From Massilia sp. UBA2709 (lineage in GTDB: Bacteria; Pseudomonadota; Gammaproteobacteria; Burkholderiales; Burkholderiaceae_D): a stretch of 14,819 bases of DNA. The notes beneath the pieces are model-generated. The model was given only the letters and a program-made list of their open reading frames with translations, was not told the origin of the DNA and made no database searches. Location: the NCBI GenBank assembly GCA_002354135.1, contig DEKZ01000454.1, forward strand, positions 1 to 14,819, in the 5' to 3' direction. Positions within the stretch are counted from its first letter, which is position 1; the number at the start of each line of letters is the position of its first letter. Below are positions 7,489 through 14,790 of the stretch, piece by piece. A program made the position numbers and the translations under genes.

Positions 7489-7516
7489 TAAGAAAATCTT
7501 GAAGCGTATTTCAGCT

Positions 7517-7666
7517 CTCGACAACGCAGTTATTTCAGCGATCTCGAAATGTAGATTTAACCCACCAACGATTGGTGGTCAGCCGGTTGAGGCATGGATT
7601 CACTTTCGGTATCTCTGGGAGCCTCGACCAGCCAGCGAGGCTGCCTTCAAACAGAGCGAACAGTAA
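7517..7666 (+). pseudogene. C-terminal half of the same TonB-domain protein
   Basis: On the plus strand from 7517 the frame reads LDNAVISAISKCRF, then NPPTIGGQPVEAW and IHFRYLW, and stops at 7666. This is the second half of a TonB_C domain: LDxAAxxAxxxxRFxP, then GxPVxxW and a final beta-strand. The frame stays open upstream to an ATG at 7430, but those codons are antisense to the N-terminal half of the gene and have no TonB similarity. The extra tail after LWEP (RPASEAAFKQSEQ) is not part of the domain. See the partner fragment at 7210-7488. Confidence 0.75.
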
Positions 7667-7673
7667 GATGACC

Positions 7674-7698
7674 CGTTAATCAATATATTTGATTAACG
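7674..7698. repeat. Perfect AT-rich palindrome, 10-bp arms, 5-bp spacer
   Basis: CGTTAATCAA at 7674-7683 and TTGATTAACG at 7689-7698 are exact reverse complements around TATAT. No T-run follows on either strand, so it does not look like an intrinsic terminator. It sits between the end of the broken tonB gene and the end of the convergent gene at 7731-8393. A TACAAT (-10-like) lies at 7700-7705 on the plus strand. It could be a binding site for a dimeric regulator or a relic of a mobile-element end. Confidence 0.7.
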
Positions 7699-7730
7699 CT
7701 ACAATAATGCAAAGGTATGGTCGAGGACTC

Positions 7731-8393
7731 CTAGACTACAATAGTCGTTTCACCCTCGCGCGGCACGGGCCGGACCGCCGGCTCCTCCTCCCGGTGTTCG
7801 TTCCCGATCCGGTCCAGGTCCTCCAGCCCCATCAGCGGCGCATACATCAGGTCCTCGGGATCGGTCGAGCGGCGCCAGCCCAGGTGCAGTTCGCCCACCG
7901 CGCGCTTGGCCAGCTTGATCGTGCGTTCGCCGGAGCGTACCGTCAGGCGCGGCATGCCGTCTTCGAGCTCGACCAGGCGCGCCATCGACAGCACCGAGCA
8001 ATTCAGGTTCGGGCTGTGCATCGAGAACTGGAAACGGAAATTACCCGTTTGCGAATTGATGTCGCGCGTGGTGAGGAACAGGCGATAGGTCTCCGGCCCC
8101 AGCCCGGGCAGGCGCGCGCTGGCGCGCACGGCCCGCTCGAGCAGCGCTTCGCTGGCGTATTGATTCGTCCCCGGCAGCACGGGAATGCGCAGCGGCGGCA
8201 GGCGCAGCCCGGCGCGCACGCGAATGCCGAGCTGGCTTGCCAGCGCCCGCGCCACGTTCGCCGAGTAATCCTCGGGAAAATCGTCGAGCGGCACGACGTA
8301 AACGGGAACGGTGTCGCCGCGCGACCTGACGGCGAACGCGGCGCCGCTGCCCAGCAGCGCCAGGCCGGTCAACAACATGTGACGTCTCTGCAT
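7731..8393 (-). CDS. Exported archaemetzincin-like protein lacking the zinc-binding motif
   Basis: A 220-residue protein with an N-terminal export signal (MQRRHMLLTGLALLGSGAAFA), twin-arginine-like but without a full Tat consensus. The body follows the archaemetzincin (M54 peptidase) layout: VYVVPLDDFP at the start, LGIRV and LRLPPL next, NQYASEALLERA at 77-88, LFLTTRDIN at 105-113 and SVLSMARL at 133-140 (family: TDVDL ... STARL), then DLMYAPLMGLEDLD at 181-194 (family: CVM). Where active members have HExxHxxGxxH, this protein has RAVGELHLGWRRS (164-176), with one His only, so it is unlikely to be a zinc protease. The ATG at 8393 follows AGGGAAATC, a good ribosome binding site. It is divergent from the ThDP gene. 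The family assignment rests on pattern recognition and is moderately sure. Confidence 0.6.
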   Translation of the reverse strand: MQRRHMLLTGLALLGSGAAFAVRSRGDTVPVYVVPLDDFPEDYSANVARALASQLGIRVRAGLRLPPLRIPVLPGTNQYASEALLERAVRASARLPGLGPETYRLFLTTRDINSQTGNFRFQFSMHSPNLNCSVLSMARLVELEDGMPRLTVRSGERTIKLAKRAVGELHLGWRRSTDPEDLMYAPLMGLEDLDRIGNEHREEEPAVRPVPREGETTIVV

Positions 8394-8603
8394 GATTTCC
8401 CTAGTGATATTTTATTTTTGACAAGTCTTGCCTGAGGCCGCCCTGCCGTCCAAGCATCTTGCATATTCAGTACTTAGAGAAAATTATCAGCCCGGCATTT
8501 CTGAAATTTGGTGTCGCCATTTGAAAAGCCTGAGCTGGCCTGCTGGCATAGAATATTTCGATGCCTGGCATGGCCCGGCCAAACCAACAAGGATGACAGA
8601 GAC
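8394..8603. promoter_or_regulatory. Divergent intergenic region with promoters for both flanking genes
   Basis: About 210 bases, AT-richer than its flanks, between a minus-strand and a plus-strand gene. The minus side has a Shine-Dalgarno AGGG at 8398-8401. On the plus side TTGAAA (8521-8526) and TAGAAT (8549-8554) are promoter-like, but their 22-base spacing is too long, so neither promoter is fixed. Confidence 0.4.
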
Positions 8604-10301
8604 ATGACGCACCCTTCCCGCACCGGCGGCCAGATCCTGGTCGACGCGCTCCACGTCCACGGCGTCGACACCGCCTTCGGCGTACCCGGCGAAAGCTATC
8701 TCGACGTGCTCGACGCACTGCACGATTCGCAGATCCGCTTCGTGATCAACCGCCAGGAAGGGGGCGCGGCGTTCATGGCCGAAGCCTACGGCAAGCTGAC
8801 CGGCAAGCCCGGCATCTGTTTCGTCACCCGCGGCCCCGGCGCGACCAATGCCTCGATCGGCGTGCACACGGCCTACCAGGACTCCACGCCGATGATCCTG
8901 TTCATCGGCCAGGTCGGCAACGACTTCGTCGACCGCGAAGCCTTCCAGGAAATCGACTACCGCCGCATGTACGGCGAGATGGCGAAATGGGTGGCCCAGA
9001 TCGACCGCGCCGACCGCATCCCCGAATACATCGCGCGCGCCTTCCAGGTTGCGACCAGCGGCCGTCCGGGCCCGGTGGTGCTGGCGCTGCCGGAAGACAT
9101 GCTGGTCTCGAAAGCCGAAGTGGCCGACACCCGCCGCTACTCCCCGGTGCAGGCCGCTCCCGCCGCCGCGCAGATCGACGCGCTGCGCGCCATGCTGGCC
9201 GAAGCGCAGCGCCCCGTCGTGCTGCTGGGCGGCGGCAGCTGGAATGCGCAGGCCTGCGCCGACCTGGCCAGGTTCGCCGAAGCGAACGCCCTGCCGGTGG
9301 CCTGCACCTTCCGCTTCCAGGATTTGATCGACAACGCCCACCCGAACTACATCGGCGACGTCGGCATCGGCATCAACCCGAAGCTGGCCGCGCGCGTGAA
9401 GGAAGCCGATCTGGTAATCGCCATCGGCCCGCGCCTGGGCGAGATGACGACCAGCGGCTATTCCCTGCTCGATTCGCCGGTGCCGAAGCAGCGCCTGGTG
9501 CACATCCACGCCGACCCGGAAGAACTGGGCAGCGTCTACCAGGCCGAGCTGATGATCGCCAGCGGCGCGTCCCAGGCCTGCGCCATGCTGGCCGCGATGG
9601 CGCCGGTGGACGCCGGCGCCTGGCGCCACACGGTCGAAGAAGCGCGAGCGGAACTGGCCGCATGGCAGGCGCAGCCGCCGGTGTTCAAGGACGGCCAGGC
9701 CCCGCTCGACCTGTGGCAGGTGGTGCAGGACCTGCAGGCCGCGCTCCCTGGCGACACCATCATCACCAACGGCGCCGGCAACTACGCCTCCTGGGCCCAC
9801 CGCTTCTGGCGCTACGGCGCCATGCGCACGCAACTGGCGCCGACCAATGGCGCGATGGGCTATGGCGTGCCCTCGGGCGTGGCGGCGAAGATTGTCGAAC
9901 CTGGGCGCACGGTCGTCACCTTCGCCGGCGACGGCGAGTTCATGATGACGGGCCAGGAGCTGGCCACCGCGGTGCAGTACGGCGCCGGCGTCATCATCAT
10001 CGTCTTCAACAACAGCATGTTCGGCACCATCCGCATGCACCAGGAAAAGACCTACCCGGGCCGCGTGTCCGGCACCACGCTGCACAATCCCGACTTCGCG
10101 GCGCTGGCGCGCGCCTACGGCGGCCACGGCGAGGTCGTCGAGCACACCGCCGACTTTGCCCCTGCCCTGGCCCGCGCCCTCGAGCACGCGAACGGCAAGC
10201 ATCTGCCGGCGCTGATCGAACTGCGCTACGACGGCAACCTGATCACGCCGAACGCGACGCTCGAGGCGATGCGCAAGGCGGCCGAGGCGGCGAAGGCTTG
10301 A
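8604..10301 (+). CDS. Thiamine-diphosphate-dependent enzyme, acetolactate synthase large-subunit-like
   Basis: A 565-residue ThDP enzyme with the three-domain order of the acetolactate synthase/pyruvate oxidase family: N-terminal pyrimidine-binding domain with the activating Glu52 in NRQEGGAAFMAEAYG, a central Rossmann-like domain, and a C-terminal pyrophosphate-binding domain with the GDG...NN motif (GDG at 442-444, NN at 469-470). RGPGATNASIGVHTAYQD and TNGAMGYGVP are also typical. The ATG at 8604 sits about 10 bases after AAGGA and starts directly in conserved sequence; an upstream ATG at 8508 adds a non-conserved stretch. No acetolactate synthase small-subunit gene is adjacent, so a housekeeping branched-chain amino acid role is less likely than decarboxylation or carboligation of another 2-keto acid. 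It is followed 13 bases later by a co-oriented DUF4261-like gene. The exact substrate cannot be told from the sequence. Confidence 0.85.
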   Translation: MTHPSRTGGQILVDALHVHGVDTAFGVPGESYLDVLDALHDSQIRFVINRQEGGAAFMAEAYGKLTGKPGICFVTRGPGATNASIGVHTAYQDSTPMILFIGQVGNDFVDREAFQEIDYRRMYGEMAKWVAQIDRADRIPEYIARAFQVATSGRPGPVVLALPEDMLVSKAEVADTRRYSPVQAAPAAAQIDALRAMLAEAQRPVVLLGGGSWNAQACADLARFAEANALPVACTFRFQDLIDNAHPNYIGDVGIGINPKLAARVKEADLVIAIGPRLGEMTTSGYSLLDSPVPKQRLVHIHADPEELGSVYQAELMIASGASQACAMLAAMAPVDAGAWRHTVEEARAELAAWQAQPPVFKDGQAPLDLWQVVQDLQAALPGDTIITNGAGNYASWAHRFWRYGAMRTQLAPTNGAMGYGVPSGVAAKIVEPGRTVVTFAGDGEFMMTGQELATAVQYGAGVIIIVFNNSMFGTIRMHQEKTYPGRVSGTTLHNPDFAALARAYGGHGEVVEHTADFAPALARALEHANGKHLPALIELRYDGNLITPNATLEAMRKAAEAAKA

Positions 10302-10314
10302 CCCGGGAGGCAGC

Positions 10315-11082
10315 ATGACGAACGCCCCCGAACTGGCCTTGTGCATCCCGGGCCCCTGGACCAGCCGCGAGGAACTGGTACGCAGCGTCGCCGAGAGCGA
10401 TGCCGGCTACCTGTTCGCCGGCCACATCCTGATGGAGATGGAGACTCGGTTCGGCTGCGAACTGGTGTTCGAGCATGCCGATCCGCGCCTGCCGGATGCC
10501 TTCAAGGCGGCGGGTCCGCACTGGGCCGGTTCGGAAGCGATGGAGGCCATCGCCGATCACGCGAGCGTCGTCTACCTGGTCGGCTCCGGCGGCTCGCGCG
10601 AGGCCGCCGAAGCGATGATGCGCGCCGGCGCGGCCCTGGTCGAGGCGGGCGGCCTGGGCGTGAAGGTGGAAAGCACCGGCATCGCCCACGGCCCGGCCTA
10701 CTGGCTCGACCTGTGCGACCAGCTGGCCATGCTCACCGCCCACCGGGCCCTCGTGGTCTACCTGACCGGCCAGGAAGTCTATTCCTGCGGCATGCACAAC
10801 TTCGGCCTGCCGGATGCGATCGTCAGCCCGGCCGGCGGCGACAAGGGCGCGGCCGCCGAGCTGCTGCGCACGTTTACCCACTACCTGTTCGCCCAGGCGC
10901 CGCTGTTCGAGGACGGGCACACCTTCTCGGTCAGCGAAGGCGCGCCCGTGTACCGGGTGCGCGCCGTGGCGGCGATCGACTACGGCCCCGATTCCCTGTT
11001 CAACAATCCCTACGGATGCTGGCGGCTGGAACCCGCGCTGCCGGAGAAAAAGGCGGCCTGGTGGAGCAAGCTGATGCATTGA
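10315..11082 (+). CDS. DUF4261-like protein of unknown function
   Basis: A 255-residue soluble protein with no signal peptide or membrane segment. It starts at an ATG behind a strong GGGAGG Shine-Dalgarno (10304-10309), 13 bases after the ThDP enzyme, so the two are probably co-transcribed. The C-terminal half, with GMHNFGLPDAIVSP (about 161-174), FTHYLFAQAPLFEDGHTF (about 186-203) and the closing NNPYGCWRLEP, resembles DUF4261 domains; VYLVGSGGSREAAEAMMRAG in the first half also fits such proteins. No catalytic residues can be named, and no function is known to me for the family. The assignment is by pattern recognition only. Confidence 0.75.
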   Translation: MTNAPELALCIPGPWTSREELVRSVAESDAGYLFAGHILMEMETRFGCELVFEHADPRLPDAFKAAGPHWAGSEAMEAIADHASVVYLVGSGGSREAAEAMMRAGAALVEAGGLGVKVESTGIAHGPAYWLDLCDQLAMLTAHRALVVYLTGQEVYSCGMHNFGLPDAIVSPAGGDKGAAAELLRTFTHYLFAQAPLFEDGHTFSVSEGAPVYRVRAVAAIDYGPDSLFNNPYGCWRLEPALPEKKAAWWSKLMH

Positions 11083-11171
11083 GCCGGATCGCCGCCAGCC
11101 TGAAAATATTCCCTCAGGGTAACAAAACTGGCCTATCATCGATCGCTAACGAAGCCGAACGAGAGCGACAG
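11083..11171 (+). promoter_or_regulatory. Probable promoter and leader region of the NYN-OST-HTH gene
   Basis: An 89-base gap of lower GC between two co-oriented genes. TATCAT at about 11136 is -10-like, but no matching -35 box is seen. GAGAG about 8 bases before the ATG at 11172 is a weak ribosome binding site. Confidence 0.25.
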
Positions 11172-11942
11172 ATGGCACAGCCCGTTTCACCTACCGCACG
11201 CATCGCCATCCTGGCCGATTGCGACAACATCTCGCCCGAGGTGCTGGCATATGCGCTGGACCTGGTTCCGAAGACTGCATGCGTGGTGCGGCGCCAGGCC
11301 TACGGCAACGACGTCACGATGACGCACCAGCGCTGGCGCGACACCATCAACCGGCTGGCTTTCACGCCCCTGCACCAGTTCGGAACGAGCAAGAATGCTT
11401 CCGATATCGCACTGGCGCTCGACGCCTTCGAAATCCTGCTCGAAGAACGGGCCGACACCTTTTATCTGTTGACCAGCGACGCAGACTTCAGCGCCCTGTG
11501 CCGCAAATTGCGCGCCCGGGGCGCCGTCGTGTTCGGGATCGGCGAAGCGAAAACGCCGGCCGTATTGAGCAAGGCCTGCGACGCCTTTGCCGTGTTCCCG
11601 CCGGCTGCACCGGCAAACCTGGCGCAGCCGGCGGTGGCGCCCCCCGCCGTCCCGGCGCCGCCGCAAGTGCCGACCGAGCGCGAAGTCCAGATGCTGAACG
11701 ACGCTGTCGCCGCGCTCGCCGTCGAGGCGCCGGATGGCTTGGTCGGATTCCAGCCGCTGGGGCAGCGCCTGCGTACGGACTACGGGTTCTCCGCCAAGGC
11801 GCGGCACGGCTCGCTTGCCCGGATGCTCGAGCATTGTCCAGATCTGCAGGTGGAACAGGGTGACGGCTTCGCCATGGTGCGCTTGAAAAGCGGAGCGCAC
11901 AAACCTTCGAGCGTCACGCCAATTCGCCCAGCCATCGGATAA
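11172..11942 (+). CDS. NYN-domain putative ribonuclease with C-terminal OST-HTH (LOTUS) domain
   Basis: A 256-residue protein. The NYN (PIN-like, LabA/MARF1-related) domain covers about residues 10-142 and keeps the acidic metal-site pattern: LADCDN (14-19), KNASDIALALDA (74-85) and TSDADFS (101-107). A proline/alanine linker (about 143-170) leads to an OST-HTH/LOTUS domain (about 173-240; PDGLVGFQPLGQRL and HGSLARMLE), a fold linked to RNA binding. The combination suggests an RNA-binding endoribonuclease in the cytoplasm; the substrate is unknown. The ATG at 11172 begins right at the domain; the frame is open further upstream but that portion is a shadow of the DUF4261-like gene. It lies about 130 bases upstream of ftsY. 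Confidence 0.85.
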   Translation: MAQPVSPTARIAILADCDNISPEVLAYALDLVPKTACVVRRQAYGNDVTMTHQRWRDTINRLAFTPLHQFGTSKNASDIALALDAFEILLEERADTFYLLTSDADFSALCRKLRARGAVVFGIGEAKTPAVLSKACDAFAVFPPAAPANLAQPAVAPPAVPAPPQVPTEREVQMLNDAVAALAVEAPDGLVGFQPLGQRLRTDYGFSAKARHGSLARMLEHCPDLQVEQGDGFAMVRLKSGAHKPSSVTPIRPAIG

Positions 11943-11990
11943 ATGGCGCACGAGCGCGCCCGGTCTTGCCGATTCGCCAGTACCGTGCTC

Positions 11991-11999
11991 TGGTAAAAT
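11991..11999 (+). promoter_or_regulatory. Likely extended -10 promoter of the ftsY-ftsE-ftsX unit
   Basis: TGG directly followed by TAAAAT (11994-11999) forms an extended -10 element about 70 bases upstream of the ftsY ATG. No good -35 box is present at 17 bases, which an extended -10 can tolerate. Confidence 0.5.
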
Positions 12000-12071
12000 A
12001 CCCGCGACCCTTTTCGTCGTGCCGGTATCCGATTCCGGCATGTGCATGCAGCAGCCGCCACCACTCAACCC

Positions 12072-13178
12072 ATGTTTAGTTTCTTTAAAAGAAAAAAAGC
12101 CGCCCCCGAAACGCCGGCGCCGGTCGAGCCTGTCGAGCAGGCGGCGACCCCGCCCCTGCCCGCACCCGCCGCGCCTGCTCCCGCAGCGACGCCGGCCCCG
12201 GCCCCGGTCCCGGTCCCGAGCGCCGAGCCTGAACTCGTCATCGAGGAAACGGCCGAGCGCCCGACCACCGAAGCCGAGAAGAAGAAGTCCTGGATGGCGC
12301 GCCTGAAGGCGGGCCTGTCCAAGACCTCGAGCAACCTGTCGCTGCTGTTCGTCGGCGCGCGCATCGACGAGGACCTGTACGAGGAACTCGAGTCCGCGCT
12401 TCTGATGTCGGACGCCGGCATGGACGCCACCGAACACCTGCTGGACAGCCTGCGCCGCAAGGTCAAGGAAGACAAGCTGCTCGATGCCGCCGCCGTGAAG
12501 GCCGCGCTGAAAACGCTGATGATCGAGATGCTCACACCGCTGCAGAAGCCGCTGGAGCTGGGCCGCCACGAGCCGCTGGTGATGATGATCTCGGGCGTGA
12601 ACGGCGCCGGCAAGACCACCACCATCGGCAAGCTCGCCAAGCACATGCAGCGCGAGGATCAGTCGGTGCTGCTGGCCGCGGGCGACACCTTCCGCGCCGC
12701 CGCGCGCGAGCAGTTGATGGTCTGGGGCCAGCGCAACAACGTCACCGTGATCTCGCAGGCCTCGGGCGACCCGGCCGCCGTGGCGTTTGATGCGGTCCAG
12801 TCGGGCAAGGCGCGCGGCGTCGACGTCGTCATGGTCGACACTGCCGGCCGCCTGCCGACCCAGCTGCACCTGATGGAAGAACTCAAGAAGATCAAGCGCG
12901 TGATCGGCAAGGGCATGGATGGCGCCCCGCACGAGACCCTGCTGGTCATCGACGGCAACACCGGCCAGAATGCCCTGGCCCAGGTGAAGGCGTTCGACGA
13001 CGCGCTGCAGCTGACCGGCCTGATCATCACCAAGCTGGACGGTACCGCCAAGGGCGGCGTGCTGGCCGCGATCGCGCGCACGCGCCCGGTGCCGGTGTAC
13101 TTCATCGGCGTCGGCGAAAAACTGGACGACCTGCAGCCCTTCAATGCAGAAGAATTCGTGGAAGCGCTGCTGGGATAA
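12072..13178 (+). CDS. ftsY: Signal recognition particle receptor FtsY
   Basis: A 368-residue SRP GTPase that docks SRP-ribosome complexes at the inner membrane. It begins MFSFFKRKK, a short amphipathic membrane-binding start, followed by an acidic and Pro/Ala-rich A domain (to about residue 70). The N domain and then the G domain follow: G1 GVNGAGKTTT near residue 175, DTFRAAAREQL, DTAGRLPTQ (G3) and TKLDGTAKGG (G4). I chose the ATG at 12072 because MFSFFKRKK is the conserved beginning; an in-frame ATG at 12042 adds ten residues without family similarity. The ribosome binding site is weak. The gene ends two bases before ftsE, giving the common ftsY-ftsE-ftsX order. Confidence 0.96.
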   Translation: MFSFFKRKKAAPETPAPVEPVEQAATPPLPAPAAPAPAATPAPAPVPVPSAEPELVIEETAERPTTEAEKKKSWMARLKAGLSKTSSNLSLLFVGARIDEDLYEELESALLMSDAGMDATEHLLDSLRRKVKEDKLLDAAAVKAALKTLMIEMLTPLQKPLELGRHEPLVMMISGVNGAGKTTTIGKLAKHMQREDQSVLLAAGDTFRAAAREQLMVWGQRNNVTVISQASGDPAAVAFDAVQSGKARGVDVVMVDTAGRLPTQLHLMEELKKIKRVIGKGMDGAPHETLLVIDGNTGQNALAQVKAFDDALQLTGLIITKLDGTAKGGVLAAIARTRPVPVYFIGVGEKLDDLQPFNAEEFVEALLG

Positions 13179-13180
13179 AG

Positions 13181-13873
13181 ATGATCGAATTCCACAACGT
13201 TTCCAAGAAATACTCGGTCGACGCCACCGCCCTGCGCGACGTCACCCTGAACATCGACAAGGGCGAGCTGGTCTACCTGGCCGGCCCTTCTGGCGCCGGC
13301 AAGTCCACGCTGATGAAGATGGTCGCGGCGGTCGAACGGCCGAGCAGCGGCCGCGTGGTCGTGTTCGGCCAGGACATCGGCAAGATCCGCAAAGCCGGCA
13401 TCCCCTTCCTGCGGCGTAACCTGGGCCTGATCTTCCAGCACCAGCGCCTGCTGAACGACCGCAACATCCTCGCCAACACCATGCTGCCCCTGCTCGTGAC
13501 CGGCGCCCCGAAGGCGCAGGCCGAGCAGCGCGCCCGCGCCGCCCTCGACAAGGTCGGCCTGCTGGAGCGCGCGAAAGCCCATCCGCTGGAACTGTCCGGC
13601 GGGGAGCAGCAGCGCGTGGCGATCGCGCGCGCGATCGTGAACCGCCCGCAGATCATCCTGGCCGATGAGCCCACCGCCAACCTCGACCGCGTGGCGGCCG
13701 ACAAGGTGATCGACGCCCTGCGCGCCTTCAATGCCGTCGGCGTGACCTGCGTGATCTCGACCCACGACGAGCAGGTGCTCGACAAGGCGGGCCGCGTGAT
13801 CCGCCTGGAGCACGGCCAGCTGGTGTCGGGCGGCGCGGCTGGCGTTCCTGGCGCGACGGGAGGTGCGGCATGA
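13181..13873 (+). CDS. ftsE: Cell division ATP-binding protein FtsE
   Basis: A 230-residue ABC ATPase that pairs with FtsX at the division septum and controls cell-wall hydrolase activation. All nucleotide-binding elements are intact: Walker A GPSGAGKST (35-43), Q-loop Gln86 in IFQHQRL, signature LSGGEQ (138-143), Walker B IILADE (158-163), and the switch His195 in STHD. The C-terminus carries a short Gly/Ala-rich tail. The ATG at 13181 lies 2 bases after the ftsY stop. The stop overlaps the ftsX start by four bases (ATGA), so the two subunits are translationally coupled. Confidence 0.96.
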   Translation: MIEFHNVSKKYSVDATALRDVTLNIDKGELVYLAGPSGAGKSTLMKMVAAVERPSSGRVVVFGQDIGKIRKAGIPFLRRNLGLIFQHQRLLNDRNILANTMLPLLVTGAPKAQAEQRARAALDKVGLLERAKAHPLELSGGEQQRVAIARAIVNRPQIILADEPTANLDRVAADKVIDALRAFNAVGVTCVISTHDEQVLDKAGRVIRLEHGQLVSGGAAGVPGATGGAA

Positions 13874-14790
13874 GCCCCTGGTTCCGCCAGCACCGCTTCG
13901 CGCTCGGCGCGGCGCTCTCCACCGTGCGCAAGGCGCCGGGCAGCTTCCTGTTCAACGTGCTGGTGATCGCGGTCGCACTGACCCTGCCCTTCGCCGGCAT
14001 CACCCTGCTCGAGAACGTGCGCCCGATGTCGGAGCAGCTCTCGGTCGATCCCGAGGTCAGCCTGTTCGTGAAGCCGGAAGCCACGCGCGAGGAAGCGCAG
14101 TCGCTCGCGCCGCAGCTGCGCCAGATCCTGGCCGACAGCAATGCGACGATCACCTTCATCCCGCGCGAGCGGGCGCTGGAAGACCTGAAGGCGCGCAGCG
14201 GCCTGTCGGATGCGCTCGATACCCTGGGCGACAATCCCCTGCCCGACAGCTATGTGATGAAGCTGGCCGGCTCCTCGAACACGGCCGACGCCGCCCGCAT
14301 CGACGCCGTGGTCGAGCAGCTGCACCAGCTGCCCCACGTGGACACGGTGCAGGTCGACTCGGCCTGGGTGAAACGCCTGGCGGCCCTGATGGGCATCCTG
14401 CGCCTGGGCTTGCTGCTGCTGGCGATCACGCTCGGTGTGGTGGTGATCGCGGTGGTGTTCAACACGATCCGCCTGCAGGTGCTGACCCAGCGCGAGGAAA
14501 TCGCGGTGTCGAAGCTGCTCGGCGCGACCGACAACTTCATCCACCGCCCCTTCTATTACACCGGCGCGCTGTTCGGCCTGTGCGCCGGTGCGCTGGCCCT
14601 GGCCGGCGTGGCGCTGGCCCTGCGGCCGCTGAACGCGGCAATCGCCGAGTTCGCGCGCCTGTATGCCTCGGAATTCCAGCTGGCCTTCCTGGGTCCGCTG
14701 GAGCTGGCGGCCCTGCTGGCGATCAGCGCCGGCCTCGGCCTGATCGGCGCGATGCTGTCGGTGCAGCGCCACCTGGCGCGCCTGAACTGA
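13870..14790 (+). CDS. ftsX: Cell division membrane protein FtsX
   Basis: A 306-residue permease-like partner of FtsE. A short cytoplasmic N-terminus leads to membrane segment 1 (about 25-47), a periplasmic domain of about 120 residues that in this family contacts hydrolase activators such as EnvC, and then three more membrane segments (about 170-194, 215-240 and 273-297). This four-helix layout and the length match FtsX. The ATG at 13870 overlaps the ftsE stop. The last 29 bases of the window after its stop show no further gene start; rpoH often follows in related species but lies outside the window if present. Confidence 0.95.
   Translation: MSPWFRQHRFALGAALSTVRKAPGSFLFNVLVIAVALTLPFAGITLLENVRPMSEQLSVDPEVSLFVKPEATREEAQSLAPQLRQILADSNATITFIPRERALEDLKARSGLSDALDTLGDNPLPDSYVMKLAGSSNTADAARIDAVVEQLHQLPHVDTVQVDSAWVKRLAALMGILRLGLLLLAITLGVVVIAVVFNTIRLQVLTQREEIAVSKLLGATDNFIHRPFYYTGALFGLCAGALALAGVALALRPLNAAIAEFARLYASEFQLAFLGPLELAALLAISAGLGLIGAMLSVQRHLARLN

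Noticed and set aside
7674..7698. Palindrome as a chromosome dimer resolution (dif) site
   Set aside because: The arms and centre do not match the XerC/XerD consensus as I know it, and the arms are perfectly symmetric.
8487..10346. Minus-strand open frame of about 619 codons antisense to the ThDP gene
   Set aside because: His/Gly/Arg-rich shadow; the plus strand has full ThDP-enzyme motifs.
11187..12932. Minus-strand open frame of about 581 codons across the NYN gene and ftsY
   Set aside because: Spans two unrelated plus-strand genes and the gap between them with low-complexity composition.
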